64,000 nt of DNA from Akkermansia muciniphila (GCA_945900785.1 CAMDJM010000006.1:1-64000), one strand, 5' to 3'; shown: positions 1-8,504, counted from the stretch's first letter. The notes: generated from the letters alone by a model not told the origin. Program-made: numbers and translations.

Positions 1-266
1 CCGTTTTTGAGCAGCAGGCGTGGCACCTTGGCCACGATGATGGTTTCAAATTGGCAGGTATCCAGATGCCGCCAGGTGCGCTCTTCCCAATCCTTGACTT
101 CTGCCCGCTCGTTGGTCTCCGGATCGCCCCAAACTTCGCCACGGGCACAGTCCACGCGAATCCGCACCTGCCGGGCTTCCCCGTCGATAGTCACCTCAAC
201 CACCTTCCACGGGGCTTTCAGTTCCAGTGATTGCGCGTAAAAATCCTTCAGGCTAAGCTCTTTCAT
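1..266 (-). CDS. ISL3-family transposase, N-terminal part (runs off the window edge)
   Basis: The 88 visible codons start at the ATG at 266 and run off the left edge. The opening (MKELSLKDFYAQSLELKAPW) and the later block around WRHLDTCQFETIIVAKVPR match the N-terminal DNA-binding part of ISL3 transposases. In that family a CxxC...C zinc ribbon normally lies just before the WRHLD block. Here the same stretch reads GDPETNERAEVKDWEERTW with no cysteine pair, and the cysteine expected after VPR is a leucine. So this is either a diverged subfamily or a decaying copy. The catalytic region lies outside the window, so activity cannot be judged. Confidence 0.7.
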   Translation of the reverse strand, partial: MKELSLKDFYAQSLELKAPWKVVEVTIDGEARQVRIRVDCARGEVWGDPETNERAEVKDWEERTWRHLDTCQFETIIVAKVPRLLLKN

Positions 267-323
267 CGCGAAACCCTATTCAGGATTTCCAAAGATCAAG
301 CCCCCCGCCCATTCCCGTTGCGC

Positions 324-1547
324 CTAAAACTTCAGTTCCTGACCGAAGATGTGACGGGAGGCCTCGGCCACGTCCTTGTCGCCGCGGCCGCTCAGGTTGA
401 CGATGATGATCTGGTCCCTGTCCATGGTGGGGGCGATTTTTTTGACGTAGGCCAGGCCGTGGGCGGTTTCCAGCGCGGGGATGATGCCCTCCATGCGGGA
501 GAGTTCCTGGAAGGCATCCAGCGCTTCCGCATCGGTGGCGTAGGTGTATTGGATGCGCCCTTTCGACTGATAGTAGGCGTGCTCCGGCCCTACGGCGGCG
601 TAGTCGAGACCGGCGCTGACACTGTGGGTGAGCATGATCTGTCCATCGGAATTGGATAGCAGCATGGTCTTGGTGCCCTGGAGGACGCCGAGCTTCCCCC
701 CCTCGAAGCGGGCGGCATGGCGGCCTTCGACGATGCCTTCGCCCCCGGCTTCCACGCCGGTCATTTGCACGCCGGTGTCGGCGAGGAAGGGATGGAAGAG
801 GCCGATGGAATTGCTGCCGCCGCCGACGCAGGCGATGAGGAGATCCGGCAGGCGCTCTTCGCGCTCCAGAATCTGCCGCCGCGCTTCCACGCCGATCACC
901 CGGTGGAAATCCCTCACAATCATGGGAAACGGGTGGGAGCCGAGCGCGGAACCAAGGATGTAGTGGGTGTCCCGGACATTCGTGACCCAATCGCGCATGG
1001 CTTCGTTGACGGCTTCCTTCAGGGTGGCCTGTCCGGCGGTTACGGCGCGGACTTCTGCGCCGAGAAATTTCATGCGGGCGACATTGAGCGCCTGACGCCG
1101 CATGTCCTCTGCGCCCATGTAAATGACGCAGTCAAACCCAAAGCGGGCGCAAACGGTGGCGGTGGCGACGCCATGCTGCCCGGCCCCGGTCTCGGCAATG
1201 ATGCGCTTTTTCCCAAGGCGGCGGGCGATGAGGATCTGGCCCATGGCGTTATTGATCTTGTGGGCTCCGGTGTGCAGGAGGTCCTCGCGCTTCAGATAAA
1301 CTTTGGCCCCGCCCAGCTTTTCCGTCCAGCGCTCTGCAAAATAGAGGGGGGTGGGCCGGCCGACGTATTCGCGCAGCAGATAGTCCAGCTCCTGCTGGAA
1401 GGCGGGGTCGGCCTTGGCGCGCTCGTATTCGGCAGACAGCTCATTCAGGGCGAACATCAGGGTCTCTGGCACAAACATGCCGCCAAAGGCACCAAAGTGG
1501 CCATGGGCATCCGGAAGGGTCTCAGGGGCGGGAAGGGTCTCAGTCAT
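324..1547 (-). CDS. trpB: Tryptophan synthase beta chain
   Basis: 407 residues, the usual length for TrpB. It condenses indole with L-serine, using pyridoxal phosphate, in the last step of tryptophan synthesis; the partner is TrpA. The PLP lysine is K97 in the motif [10 protein letters not shown], and the phosphate-binding glycine-rich loop is visible as [10 protein letters not shown]. The [12 protein letters not shown] and [12 protein letters not shown] blocks are typical of the TrpB1 type that works with TrpA. No trpA or other trp gene lies next to it in the window, so it is a stand-alone gene here. The start is the first ATG of the conserved frame. Confidence 0.97.
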   Translation of the reverse strand: MTETLPAPETLPDAHGHFGAFGGMFVPETLMFALNELSAEYERAKADPAFQQELDYLLREYVGRPTPLYFAERWTEKLGGAKVYLKREDLLHTGAHKINNAMGQILIARRLGKKRIIAETGAGQHGVATATVCARFGFDCVIYMGAEDMRRQALNVARMKFLGAEVRAVTAGQATLKEAVNEAMRDWVTNVRDTHYILGSALGSHPFPMIVRDFHRVIGVEARRQILEREERLPDLLIACVGGGSNSIGLFHPFLADTGVQMTGVEAGGEGIVEGRHAARFEGGKLGVLQGTKTMLLSNSDGQIMLTHSVSAGLDYAAVGPEHAYYQSKGRIQYTYATDAEALDAFQELSRMEGIIPALETAHGLAYVKKIAPTMDRDQIIIVNLSGRGDKDVAEASRHIFGQELKF

Positions 1548-2093
1548 AGGGAAAGGATTTCATAGAAAAGAACGTCCGGCAATCAAGAAGGAGCAGGCTG
1601 ATTCGGCTGGGCCGGGAAAACAAAACCAGGGCGCTATCCTCAACGTTGACCCCGCCCGGTAGCACGCCGCCACTGGGAGTGGCGGAGGCTCTCCGCCATT
1701 TCAGCCATGCCGGATAAGCTGCTGTCTTCCATCCAGACCCCAGACCCCCTTTCCGCTCGAATGGCGGAGGGACTCCGCCACTCCCAGTGGCCCGGCTCAT
1801 GCCCCCACCAAGTGGAACCCAGCGGGGATGGGGTGAATCATGGGGAAACCGCCAGACGCAGGAATTGGGCAGGACCGTTGCGGGGCACCGTGGCCGTGCT
1901 CCGGCCTCCTGCCGGCGGGACGCCAGCAACCCGGCACCACCAGGACGGCTGTGTTCCGTTCCATGAATATGCGGTCACACCCTCGTGAGGGAAGCCGTAT
2001 TGCCCGCCTCCCGCCCGGATCGCGCGGCGTGCGGCAACGCGCCGGCCGGCAAACCGGGTGGTCCGGCGGAAAGCCAGCGCTTCCACCGTGTCC
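1548..2093. other. Intergenic stretch with one inverted repeat
   Basis: No convincing gene. The short open frames here are low-complexity and lie over the palindromic repeat listed separately at 1670-1790. Confidence 0.6.
1670..1790. repeat. Inverted repeat with 31-base arms (REP/MITE-like)
   Basis: Arms at 1670-1700 and 1760-1790 are near-perfect reverse complements (two mismatches) around a 59-base centre. Each arm contains its own smaller palindrome (GGCGGAG...CTCCGCC), so the unit can fold into nested hairpins. It lies between trpB and the HTH gene, outside coding sequence. The shape resembles the other inverted repeats of this window at 7865, 8342 and 40996, although the sequence differs. 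Confidence 0.8.
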
Positions 2094-2288
2094 TCACGCT
2101 TCTGGCACGAAAATCCGCTCAATCGGTTGCTGGAACAGGAGGCTGATTTTGAAAGCCAGCGGCAGGCTCGGATCATATTTCCTGGTCTCGATCGCGTTGA
2201 CCGTTTGCCGCGAGATCCCGAGCTGCCCGGCCAGCTCGCTCTGCGACCACTCCCGCTCTGCCCGCATTTCCTTCAGACGGTTTTTCAT
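2094..2288 (-). CDS. Small XRE-family helix-turn-helix regulator
   Basis: 64 residues that are almost entirely one helix-turn-helix domain. The core SQSELAGQLGISRQTVNAIE is the classical Cro/C1 recognition motif. The C-terminus (PLAFKISLLFQQPIERIFV) matches the family of about 65-residue regulators that pair with small membrane proteins. The ATG at 2288 overlaps the stop of the upstream membrane-protein gene as ATGA, so the two are translationally coupled; this decides the start over the longer open frame that begins at 2381. Probably an autoregulator; the target is unknown. Confidence 0.85.
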   Translation of the reverse strand: MKNRLKEMRAEREWSQSELAGQLGISRQTVNAIETRKYDPSLPLAFKISLLFQQPIERIFVPEA

Positions 2289-2638
2289 CGGTAGCGGCAG
2301 TTTGCGATCGTGACCCCGGCACACCACAGGATGAACATCGTCAGGTAGGTCCCGCCGACCGCAAGGCCGTGGGGCAGCCAATCCCCGCCGAGGCCATGCA
2401 CGTTGACCACATTGATGATCGTGCTGACGACCACGGTGCCGAGGGCGGCGAACAACCAGCCCTCGAGTTGGATCCGCCGCTGCAGCTCATCCATGCCCTG
2501 CAGCAGCTGCAGCCCGTTCCGCAGGTAGAGCAACCCGGGCAGGATGGGCGCCAGGGTCAGCGTGAGCTTCAACCACGCGCTCCAGTCTGGATGATGCCGG
2601 ACCAAAAACAGCGTTGCCACGTAGACGGCCGCCGTCAC
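2285..2638 (-). CDS. Small integral membrane protein coupled to the HTH regulator
   Basis: 117 residues with about four hydrophobic segments (near residues 3-13, 24-42, 63-78 and 88-110) and a charged loop MDELQRRIQLEG in the middle. That loop is typical of small membrane proteins encoded next to XRE regulators. The start is the GTG at 2638, because a TAA lies two codons upstream in the same frame. The 4-base overlap with the regulator indicates one operon. No enzymatic motif is visible. A role in sensing or buffering the regulator is inference from context. Confidence 0.7.
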   Translation of the reverse strand: MTAAVYVATLFLVRHHPDWSAWLKLTLTLAPILPGLLYLRNGLQLLQGMDELQRRIQLEGWLFAALGTVVVSTIINVVNVHGLGGDWLPHGLAVGGTYLTMFILWCAGVTIANCRYR

Positions 2639-2988
2639 TGTTTACATTTTTTCGGTTAACCCAGGCTGTAGTGTGCCACCCCGTTGGGATTGGCCGCCGG
2701 GGCGGCAGAATGCTTTTTTGCAAAAATGCCAAAAAACCAAGGCAGAAGCAGGTGTTTCCAAGGAGTTTGCTGGGAAATTTGAGCAATCTGGGAACAAGGG
2801 AGAATGGCGTAACACCTAACCGCTCTGCAACTGTTGGATGAGTGACTCAGGAGGCCCTGCCTTGCCTTGTGCCGGGCAATAGCAAAACCCCGGGCCGCAG
2901 CACCCGCCTCCCGGAGTATTTCATCATGCGCCGCGCGGGATATCTTAGCTACAATCCAGCGCGTTGCATCGTATCATAGGCATCCCCC
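2639..2988. other. Intergenic stretch, nothing recognised
   Basis: Divergent region between the HTH/membrane operon and the cytochrome gene; it should hold promoters for both. I see no clear -35/-10 pair, no repeat and no conserved open frame. Confidence 0.5.
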
Positions 2989-5538
2989 GTGTCTTCCTCC
3001 CTCTTTCATTCCCCATCAATCCCAGCCTTCCGTGTCCCGCACGCGTTGCTTTCCGGCTTCCTGCTAACCTGCTGGACCACCTGCGTCCACGCTCAGGACG
3101 CCGCCTTTTACGAAAAAGAAATCAAACCCATCCTGGCCGAACACTGTTTCGACTGCCACGCCGATGGCGCGGAAAAAGGAAACGTCAGCTTCGATAACGC
3201 CGGCAGCTATGACGCCCTCCTTGCCAAAACCGACCTCTGGGTCCATGTCCTCAAAAACGTCCGCAGCAGCCTCATGCCGCCCGCCAAAAAGGACCGCATC
3301 CCCCCCGCTGATCTGGAAATGCTAACCAACTGGGTGAAGCTCAGCGCCCTGCAGTTGGACCCCGCCAATCCCGATCCTGGCCGCGTCACCCTGCGCCGCC
3401 TGAACCGCGTGGAATACCGCAACACCATTCAGGATCTCATGGGCATCGACTTCCGCGCCGATGAGGAATTCCCCGCCGATGACACCGGCTACGGCTTTGA
3501 TAACATTGGCGATGTCCTGACCACTTCCCCTCTCCTGCTGGAAAAATACATGCAGGCTGCGGAGGACATCACCGGCCGCGCCATCCCCCTCACCGAAAGC
3601 GTGGTGCCGGTGCGGCGCATCCCTGGGGAAAGCTTCAGCGGCGAGGGGGGCCGCCATCAGGGCAAGGAACTCATTGTGCTGCCGGTTTACGAACCCGCTG
3701 ACGTGAAGGCAGAAATCACCATCACCCAGGCCGGCACCTACCGCATCTGGCTGAACGCCACCATCGTGGGATCCTTTCCCTATGATCCGGGCACCGCCCA
3801 GGCCACGTGGTTTGCCGGAAACGAGGCTGTGTGGGAGCAGAAGATCAAATGGCAGGCGGAACAAAAAGTGGATAACATGGTAGAGCGGAAATGGACGCCC
3901 GGCACCTATGCCCTCCGCCTGAAGCTGGAAAATGACCAGGGCTGGGACAAACGCCCCGTCGAAATTCCGGGCGAAGGCCAGCCCTACGTGGACCTGCGCT
4001 TCCGCGGGGCGGTGATCGAAGGCCCCCTGGAGCCCGAACACGCCACCCGGCCAGACAACTACACCCGCTTTTTCCCTGCCACCGGCATCCCTCAGGGGCC
4101 CGCCGCCCGCCACACCCTGGCCACGGAAATTATCCGCCGCTGTACCACCCTCGCCTTCCGCCGGCCCGTGGATGAGCCCACCGTGGCGCGCCTCACCACC
4201 TTGGCTGAAGAAACCATGGTGGCCCCGGATAGCAATTTCCAGAAAGGCATCGCCCGCGCCCTCACCGCCGTCCTCGCTTCCCCGCGATTCCTTTTCCGTA
4301 TGGAGGAAACCGTGCCCTCCGCTGATGCGCAGGCCCATCCCCTGCTCGACGAATACGCCCTCGCCTCCCGCCTTTCCTATTTCCTCTGGTCCACCAGTCC
4401 CGATGATGAACTCTATCAGCTAGCCGCCAAAGGCGAACTCCGCCAAAACCTCCGCTCCCAGGTCCAGCGCCTCCTGGCCAGCGAACGCTCCCGCGAATTC
4501 GTGAAAAACTTCGCCGGCCAATGGCTCCAGACCCGCGATGTCGAAAGCGTCAGCATCGATGCCCGCATCGTCCAGGCCCGCGATGCCGGCAGCGAGCAGG
4601 AACTCCGCGAACGTTTTGAGAAACGGAACCGGCTCAACCTTGCCATCGACGCCGCCGAGCAGGCCCATGATGAAGCCAAGGTCGCTGCTTTAAAAGAAGA
4701 GATGGCCGCCCTCCGCGCCAGGTTCGGCACCCGCCGCATCGAGTTCAGCGGCGACCTCCGCCGCGCCATGCGGCAGGAAGCGGAAATGCTCTTCCGCTAT
4801 CTCCTGAAGGAAGACCGCAGCGTGCTGGAACTCGTCTCCAACAACAAAACTTTCCTCAACGAAGAGCTGGCCAAACACTACGACATCCCCGGTATCAATG
4901 GCGGGGAAATGCGGCTGGTTGACCTGCCGCCCAACAGCCCGCGGGGTGGCATCCTCACCATGGGCACCGTGCTCGCCGTCACCTCCAACCCCACCCGCAC
5001 TTCTCCGGTGAAACGCGGCCTCTTTATCCTGGATAACATCCTCGGCACCCCACCCCCGCCGGCCCCGCCCAACATCCCTTCCCTCGAAGCCTCGGCCAAA
5101 TCCAGCGATGGCCGGGAACTCTCCATGCGGGAATCCCTCGCCCTCCACAGCACCAGCCCGCTCTGCGCGTCCTGCCATAACCGGATGGATCCGCTGGGCT
5201 TTGCGCTGGAAAACTTCAACGCCATGGGGCTATGGCGCGACAAGGATCACGGCCAGCCGCTGCCTTCCCCCGCAGGCCAGCTCGTCACTGGCGAGAAATT
5301 TGATGATGTCAGGGGATTGAAGCAACTGATCGTCACGGAGCGCCGTGCCGACTACTACCGCTGTCTTACGGAAAAACTCCTCACCTACGCCCTCGGCCGC
5401 GGCCCTCAGCCCGGCGATATCACCGCCGTCGATGCCATCGTGGACCAGCTTGAAACCAGCGGCGGGAAGTTCTCCACTCTCCTCATGGGCATCATCGAAA
5501 GCCCGCCTTTCCAAAAACGCCAACGCCCCCACCCATGA
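2989..5538 (+). CDS. Planctomycete-type cytochrome c protein with DUF1587/DUF1592/DUF1588/DUF1585
   Basis: 849 residues. A signal peptide (hydrophobic stretch ALLSGFLLTCWTTCVHA) is followed by a single c-type haem site CFDCH at residues 53-57. Then come DUF1587 (RRLNRVEYRNTIQDLMG), a central carbohydrate-binding-like segment, DUF1592 (ALASRLSYFLWSTSPDDEL), DUF1588 with CASCHNRMDPLGFALENF, and DUF1585 at the C-terminus. Proteins of this type are common in Planctomycetes and Verrucomicrobia and always come with a DUF1552 partner, as here (the next gene overlaps by 4 bases). They are thought to act in the periplasm in oxidative attack on polymers, but the reaction is unproven. The GTG at 2989 is chosen because it places the signal peptide at the N-terminus. 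Confidence 0.9.
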   Translation: MSSSLFHSPSIPAFRVPHALLSGFLLTCWTTCVHAQDAAFYEKEIKPILAEHCFDCHADGAEKGNVSFDNAGSYDALLAKTDLWVHVLKNVRSSLMPPAKKDRIPPADLEMLTNWVKLSALQLDPANPDPGRVTLRRLNRVEYRNTIQDLMGIDFRADEEFPADDTGYGFDNIGDVLTTSPLLLEKYMQAAEDITGRAIPLTESVVPVRRIPGESFSGEGGRHQGKELIVLPVYEPADVKAEITITQAGTYRIWLNATIVGSFPYDPGTAQATWFAGNEAVWEQKIKWQAEQKVDNMVERKWTPGTYALRLKLENDQGWDKRPVEIPGEGQPYVDLRFRGAVIEGPLEPEHATRPDNYTRFFPATGIPQGPAARHTLATEIIRRCTTLAFRRPVDEPTVARLTTLAEETMVAPDSNFQKGIARALTAVLASPRFLFRMEETVPSADAQAHPLLDEYALASRLSYFLWSTSPDDELYQLAAKGELRQNLRSQVQRLLASERSREFVKNFAGQWLQTRDVESVSIDARIVQARDAGSEQELRERFEKRNRLNLAIDAAEQAHDEAKVAALKEEMAALRARFGTRRIEFSGDLRRAMRQEAEMLFRYLLKEDRSVLELVSNNKTFLNEELAKHYDIPGINGGEMRLVDLPPNSPRGGILTMGTVLAVTSNPTRTSPVKRGLFILDNILGTPPPPAPPNIPSLEASAKSSDGRELSMRESLALHSTSPLCASCHNRMDPLGFALENFNAMGLWRDKDHGQPLPSPAGQLVTGEKFDDVRGLKQLIVTERRADYYRCLTEKLLTYALGRGPQPGDITAVDAIVDQLETSGGKFSTLLMGIIESPPFQKRQRPHP

Positions 5539-6884
5539 AAATTACCTCCCTCAAACGCCGCCACTTCCTGCGGGGCCTCGGTGCCTGCCTCTCCCTGCCC
5601 GCCTTTGAAGCCCTCGCCCCCCGCGCCCGCGCCGCTGGTTTGGCCACCACTGCCACCGGTGCCCCCCAGCGCATGGCCTTCATCTATTTCCCTAACGGAG
5701 CGATCCACGGGCAATGGTGGCCCATGGGGGAAGGCAGCAACTTCACCCTCGGCAATACGCTCGCCCCCCTCGAAAGCCTGAAACACCGCCTGCAGGTCGT
5801 GTCAGGATTTGAGCATAAAAACGCCGAGGCCGGCAACGACGGTGCCGGCGATCACGCCCGCGCCAATGGCACCTTCCTTACCGGCGTCCGCGTCAAAAAA
5901 ACCGCCGGCAGCGACATCTACGTCGGCATCTCCATCGACCAAATCGCCGCCCGGCATATCGGTCAGGAAACCCGCTTCGCTTCCCTGGAGCTCTCCACCG
6001 ATCCCCACCGGAAGTCCGGCGGCTGCGACTCCGGTTATTCCTGTGCCTACGAAGCCAACCTCGCCTGGCGTTCCCCCACCTCCCCGCTTTCGCCGGAATC
6101 CAACCCCCGCCTCGTCTTCGAGCGCCTCTTCGGCTCCGGCCCCGCCGGCCAGCGCGCCGCCAACCTGACCCGCCGACGCACCCAACAAAAATCCATCCTC
6201 GACTTTGTGATGGACGACGCCAAAGCCATCCAGCAACAGCTGACCCACCGTGACAAAGCCAAGCTGGACGAATACCTCACCGGCGTCCGCGAAATCGAGC
6301 AGCGCATCACCGCTGCGGAACGCTTCAAGGACACTCCAGACCCCGCCCTCGACACTCCCGCCGGCATCCCGGACGCCTACGATCAATACATCAAACTGAT
6401 GTTCGAAATGATGGCCCTCTCCTTTGAGACGGACAGCACCCGGGTGGCCTCGCTCCTCCTCGCCCACGATGGCAGCAACCGCGCCTTCGGCGAAATCGGC
6501 ATCTCCGAAGGACACCACTCCCTGAGCCATCACCGGAACGATCCCGACATGATTTCCAAGGTCGCCAGGATCGACCGCTTCTACGTCGAACAACTCGCCG
6601 GCTTCCTGAATCTCCTCGAATCCAAAAAAGACGCTGATGGCCAGTCCATCCTGCACAACAGCACCATCGTCTATGGCTGCGGGAACTCCGACGGCAACCG
6701 CCACACCCACAGCAACCTGCCCATCCTCGTGGCTGGCAATGGCGGCGGCAAACTCCACCCCGGCCGCTACCTCCGCCTCCAGGACACTCCCCTGTGCAAT
6801 CTCTATCTGAATCTCCTGGATCACGCCGGAGTGCCAGACCTCGAGCGCTTCGGCGACAGCACCGGGCGGCTCGCTGATATTTGA
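5535..6884 (+). CDS. DUF1552 family exported protein (Tat signal)
   Basis: 449 residues. The N-terminus has a twin-arginine signal (SLKRRHFLRGLG) and an AxA cleavage region (RARAA), so it is probably folded in the cytoplasm and exported by Tat. The body has the marks of DUF1552: YFPNGAIHGQWWP near the start, TGVRVKKT, RFASLELSTDP, and the C-terminal GCGNSDGNRHTHSNLPILVAG. The fold is probably related to DUF1501/alkaline-phosphatase-like proteins. It starts with ATGA overlap on the cytochrome gene, so they are translationally coupled. The function is unknown; the pairing suggests a two-part periplasmic complex. Confidence 0.9.
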   Translation: MKITSLKRRHFLRGLGACLSLPAFEALAPRARAAGLATTATGAPQRMAFIYFPNGAIHGQWWPMGEGSNFTLGNTLAPLESLKHRLQVVSGFEHKNAEAGNDGAGDHARANGTFLTGVRVKKTAGSDIYVGISIDQIAARHIGQETRFASLELSTDPHRKSGGCDSGYSCAYEANLAWRSPTSPLSPESNPRLVFERLFGSGPAGQRAANLTRRRTQQKSILDFVMDDAKAIQQQLTHRDKAKLDEYLTGVREIEQRITAAERFKDTPDPALDTPAGIPDAYDQYIKLMFEMMALSFETDSTRVASLLLAHDGSNRAFGEIGISEGHHSLSHHRNDPDMISKVARIDRFYVEQLAGFLNLLESKKDADGQSILHNSTIVYGCGNSDGNRHTHSNLPILVAGNGGGKLHPGRYLRLQDTPLCNLYLNLLDHAGVPDLERFGDSTGRLADI

Positions 6885-7226
6885 TAGTAATTCGTCAGGA
6901 AAACTCCACGAAAAGAATTTTTACCTTATTTTGTAAAATAAGTTTGACTCATGGATTTCGTGTGTCATACTCCTGCACCTTAACTACTCCCAATGACCTC
7001 CTCATCCACCATCTCCATTCAAGGCCGCCGCCTCGATGTCCATCATGGACTAGGTTGGCAACTGGAGAGTGCCTGCGGGATAGGGCGGATAGGATTGGCA
7101 GTGCTGGCCAACCTCCTTAGTGGCCCGGGAGGAAACTATTGCCCCGTCCAAAACTTTAAACCCAGCATGAGCGGTCAGACTTCCAGTGTCTGACAGTGAC
7201 TTCCCCGAAACCGGAACCGTTTCCCG

Positions 7227-7265
7227 AAGCCCCGCTCACCACACTGGAGAGCGGGGCTTTTTCGT
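7227..7265 (+). terminator. Rho-independent terminator-like hairpin
   Basis: AAGCCCCGCTC at 7227-7237 pairs with GAGCGGGGCTT at 7249-7259 across an 11-base loop, followed by TTTTTCG on the plus strand. It lies 340 bases after the DUF1552 stop. It may end that operon's transcript or an unrecognised small RNA in between. Confidence 0.7.
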
Positions 7266-7523
7266 TTTTCCCAGAAACTCCCGAAAGCTGGACCAGACAC
7301 ACTATAATGCGACAACTCATTGTATGACAACGTTTTAGCGAGTCCCTGATCCACTCTCTCAATTCCCTCACCCACCATCAACCCTACACCAAACCCATCC
7401 TGATCCGAACAGTGACCGCTCTTTTCTGAACCCTTCCCGGCTCCGCCCCCGAACCGTTCCCCGAAAATCCACCGCCAGCCCGCTTCAGGAAACCGACCCC
7501 CGGAATTTTATCCCCTACCCCAT

Positions 7524-7589
7524 GGCCCGTCTCGCCAAAAAAGACCCCTCCGCCGGGTGCAACCAGCGGAGGGGCAAGACGGACGGGCC
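7524..7589. repeat. Nested palindrome
   Basis: GGCCCGTC (7524-7531) pairs with GACGGGCC (7582-7589), and inside it CCCCTCCGC (7545-7553) pairs with GCGGAGGGG (7565-7573). I tested it as a tRNA because of the 66-base length, but no T-arm fits. Confidence 0.6.
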
Positions 7590-7775
7590 GCAGACAGAGA
7601 GTGCTTCGACGCATCATCCCCTTCCACCGCCGTCCACGGAATCCATCGTGCCGGCCCCGGTAAAAGTCAAGCCGCCAGCAGGCGATTTGATGATAGGACT
7701 CATGTTGCTTTTGACCCTCCTGTTTGTATGAGTTTTCTTTTACATATCCATATAGGCTTTCTGGAAGGTGTGCCT

Positions 7776-7851
7776 CAAACACCGAAACATCCGCCGTGAA
7801 AACCAGCGGGTGCGGCACTGAAAAGTGCGGCAGCGGTGTTTGTTCTTTTTT
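7776..7851 (+). terminator. Hairpin with T-run, terminator or small structured RNA
   Basis: CAAACACCG (7776-7784) pairs with CGGTGTTTG (7834-7842), with a smaller GCAC...GTGC hairpin inside, followed by TTCTTTTTT. The 49-base interior is long for a simple terminator, so the end of a small RNA is possible. Confidence 0.5.
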
Positions 7852-7864
7852 ACACAACACAAAA

Positions 7865-7964
7865 GGGAGCCCGGGGCTCCGGCCCGGGAGTTTTTTCGAA
7901 TCGGTTAACCTCCGAAAACCGGAAAACCTCGACTGAAACACCCGGGCCGGAGCCCCGGGCTCCC
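7865..7964. repeat. Perfect 24-base inverted repeat
   Basis: Arm 7865-7888 is the exact reverse complement of arm 7941-7964, with a 52-base centre. The arm core (GGAGCCCGGGGCTCCGGCCC) occurs once more as a single arm at 25844-25865, so this is a dispersed repeat family. It ends 14 bases before the first tRNA of the array. Confidence 0.85.
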
Positions 7965-7978
7965 TTGTCAATTTCCCC

Positions 7979-8067
7979 GGAGGATGCCCCGGCCAGCGGA
8001 TTGTAAACCCGCCGTCCCCAAAGCAGGCCGGAAGCGACCAGTGGCGCACTACCACCATCCTCCACCA
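7979..8067 (+). tRNA. tRNA-Tyr(GTA), D-arm truncated, first member of the array
   Basis: Acceptor GGAGGAT (7979-7985) pairs perfectly with ATCCTCC (8057-8063), then A73 and an encoded CCA (8065-8067). The anticodon loop TTGTAAA (8001-8007) gives GTA. The extra region is long (8013-8039), as expected for bacterial tRNA-Tyr, with a possible GTC/GAC stem. T-stem GTGG/CCAC closes the loop CGCACTA, which has G55 and C56. Only about 10 bases (7986-7995) separate the acceptor and anticodon stems, too few for a normal D-arm. It may be a degenerate copy or a D-armless form. Spacer to the next tRNA is 18 bases. Confidence 0.6.
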
Positions 8068-8085
8068 ATTTTTCACGTTTCACAT

Positions 8086-8158
8086 TCCCCGATGAGGTAA
8101 GGAAGCCTACCGGTCTGTTACACCGGACGTCATGGTCCAAGTCCATGTTGGGGAGCCA
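8086..8158 (+). tRNA. tRNA-Asn(GTT)
   Basis: Acceptor TCCCCGA (8086-8092) with TTGGGGA (8148-8154), G73, CCA encoded. Anticodon stem CCGGT/ACCGG, loop CTGTTAC, anticodon GTT at 8117-8119. The short D-stem is AGG/CCT with loop TAAGGAAG, which keeps G18 G19. T-arm CATGG/CCATG closes TCCAAGT, so position 55 is C and a G18-C55 Watson-Crick combination replaces G18-U55. T-runs follow. Confidence 0.88.
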
Positions 8159-8164
8159 TTATTT

Positions 8165-8237
8165 CGGACGCGAGGGAGCCAGCGAACCCGCCTGACTTGG
8201 AATCAGGAGAAGCCCGGAGCAACACCGGGGTGTCCGC
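8165..8237 (+). tRNA. tRNA-Pro(TGG)
   Basis: Acceptor CGGACGC (8165-8171) with GTGTCCG (8230-8236), including the C1:G72 pair typical of bacterial tRNA-Pro. Anticodon stem CCTGA/TCAGG, loop CTTGGAA, anticodon TGG at 8198-8200. D-stem GGG/CCC with loop AGCCAGCGAA (A18 G19). T-stem CCCGG/CCGGG with loop AGCAACA (G55 C56). Position 8 is G instead of U. CCA is not encoded (CCC follows), then a T-run. Spacer to the previous tRNA is 6 bases. Confidence 0.82.
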
Positions 8238-8255
8238 CCCCTTTTTATAACCTTT

Positions 8256-8330
8256 CGTCAGGTAGCTCAGACAGATGAGCAGCGCGCTGAAGACGCGACG
8301 AGGCTGGTGCAATTCCAGCTCTGGCGGCCA
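8256..8330 (+). tRNA. tRNA-Phe(GAA)
   Basis: Acceptor CGTCAGG (8256-8262) with TCTGGCG (8320-8326, two wobble pairs), G73, CCA encoded. D-stem GCTC/GAGC with loop AGACAGAT (A18 G19). The anticodon stem has four good pairs (CGCG/CGCG) plus a G27-A43 mismatch; loop CTGAAGA, anticodon GAA. T-stem GCTGG/CCAGC with loop TGCAATT (G55 C56). Confidence 0.85.
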
Positions 8331-8341
8331 ATTCTCCAGCC

Positions 8342-8466
8342 GGAGCGCGGATTTGCCATCCGCCCCGGCTATCCGGCCATTTCCTATTTGGTTTCATCGG
8401 TGCGGCTTACTGCCCCCGGAGCAAGGCGCTGCAGATGCTCCGGGGCGGATGGCAAATCCGCGCTCC
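8342..8466. repeat. Perfect 27-base inverted repeat inside the tRNA array
   Basis: Arm 8342-8368 (starting GGAGCGCGGATTTGCC) is the exact reverse complement of arm 8440-8466, around a 71-base centre. A related, less perfect copy with the same GGAGCGCGGAT start is at 40996-41118. It lies directly after tRNA-Phe and before the GNAT gene, so together they look like an insertion into the array. Confidence 0.88.
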
Positions 8467-8504
8467 ATTTCCACCCACTTTTAACTCCATCACTGATTTT
8501 TCCC

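Larger units (their letters stand above)
6885..7978. other. Gene-free region rich in hairpins upstream of the tRNA array
   Basis: About 1.1 kb without a convincing gene. It holds a terminator-like hairpin at 7227-7265, a nested palindrome at 7524-7589, a hairpin with a T-run at 7776-7851 and a perfect inverted repeat at 7865-7964. The open frame at 7522-7731 ends in a hydrophobic stretch, but it lies over the palindrome and has no recognisable domain, so I do not call it. The stretch 7040-7226 may be transcribed as a small RNA ending at the 7227 hairpin; this is a guess. Confidence 0.5.

Noticed and set aside
7524-7589. Possible additional tRNA with GGCCCGTC/GACGGGCC acceptor
   Set aside because: No T-arm can be placed before the 3' strand and the interior is a single strong hairpin.
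7522-7731. Small membrane peptide gene
   Set aside because: The frame lies over a nested palindrome, has no homology signal and the hydrophobic end alone is weak evidence.
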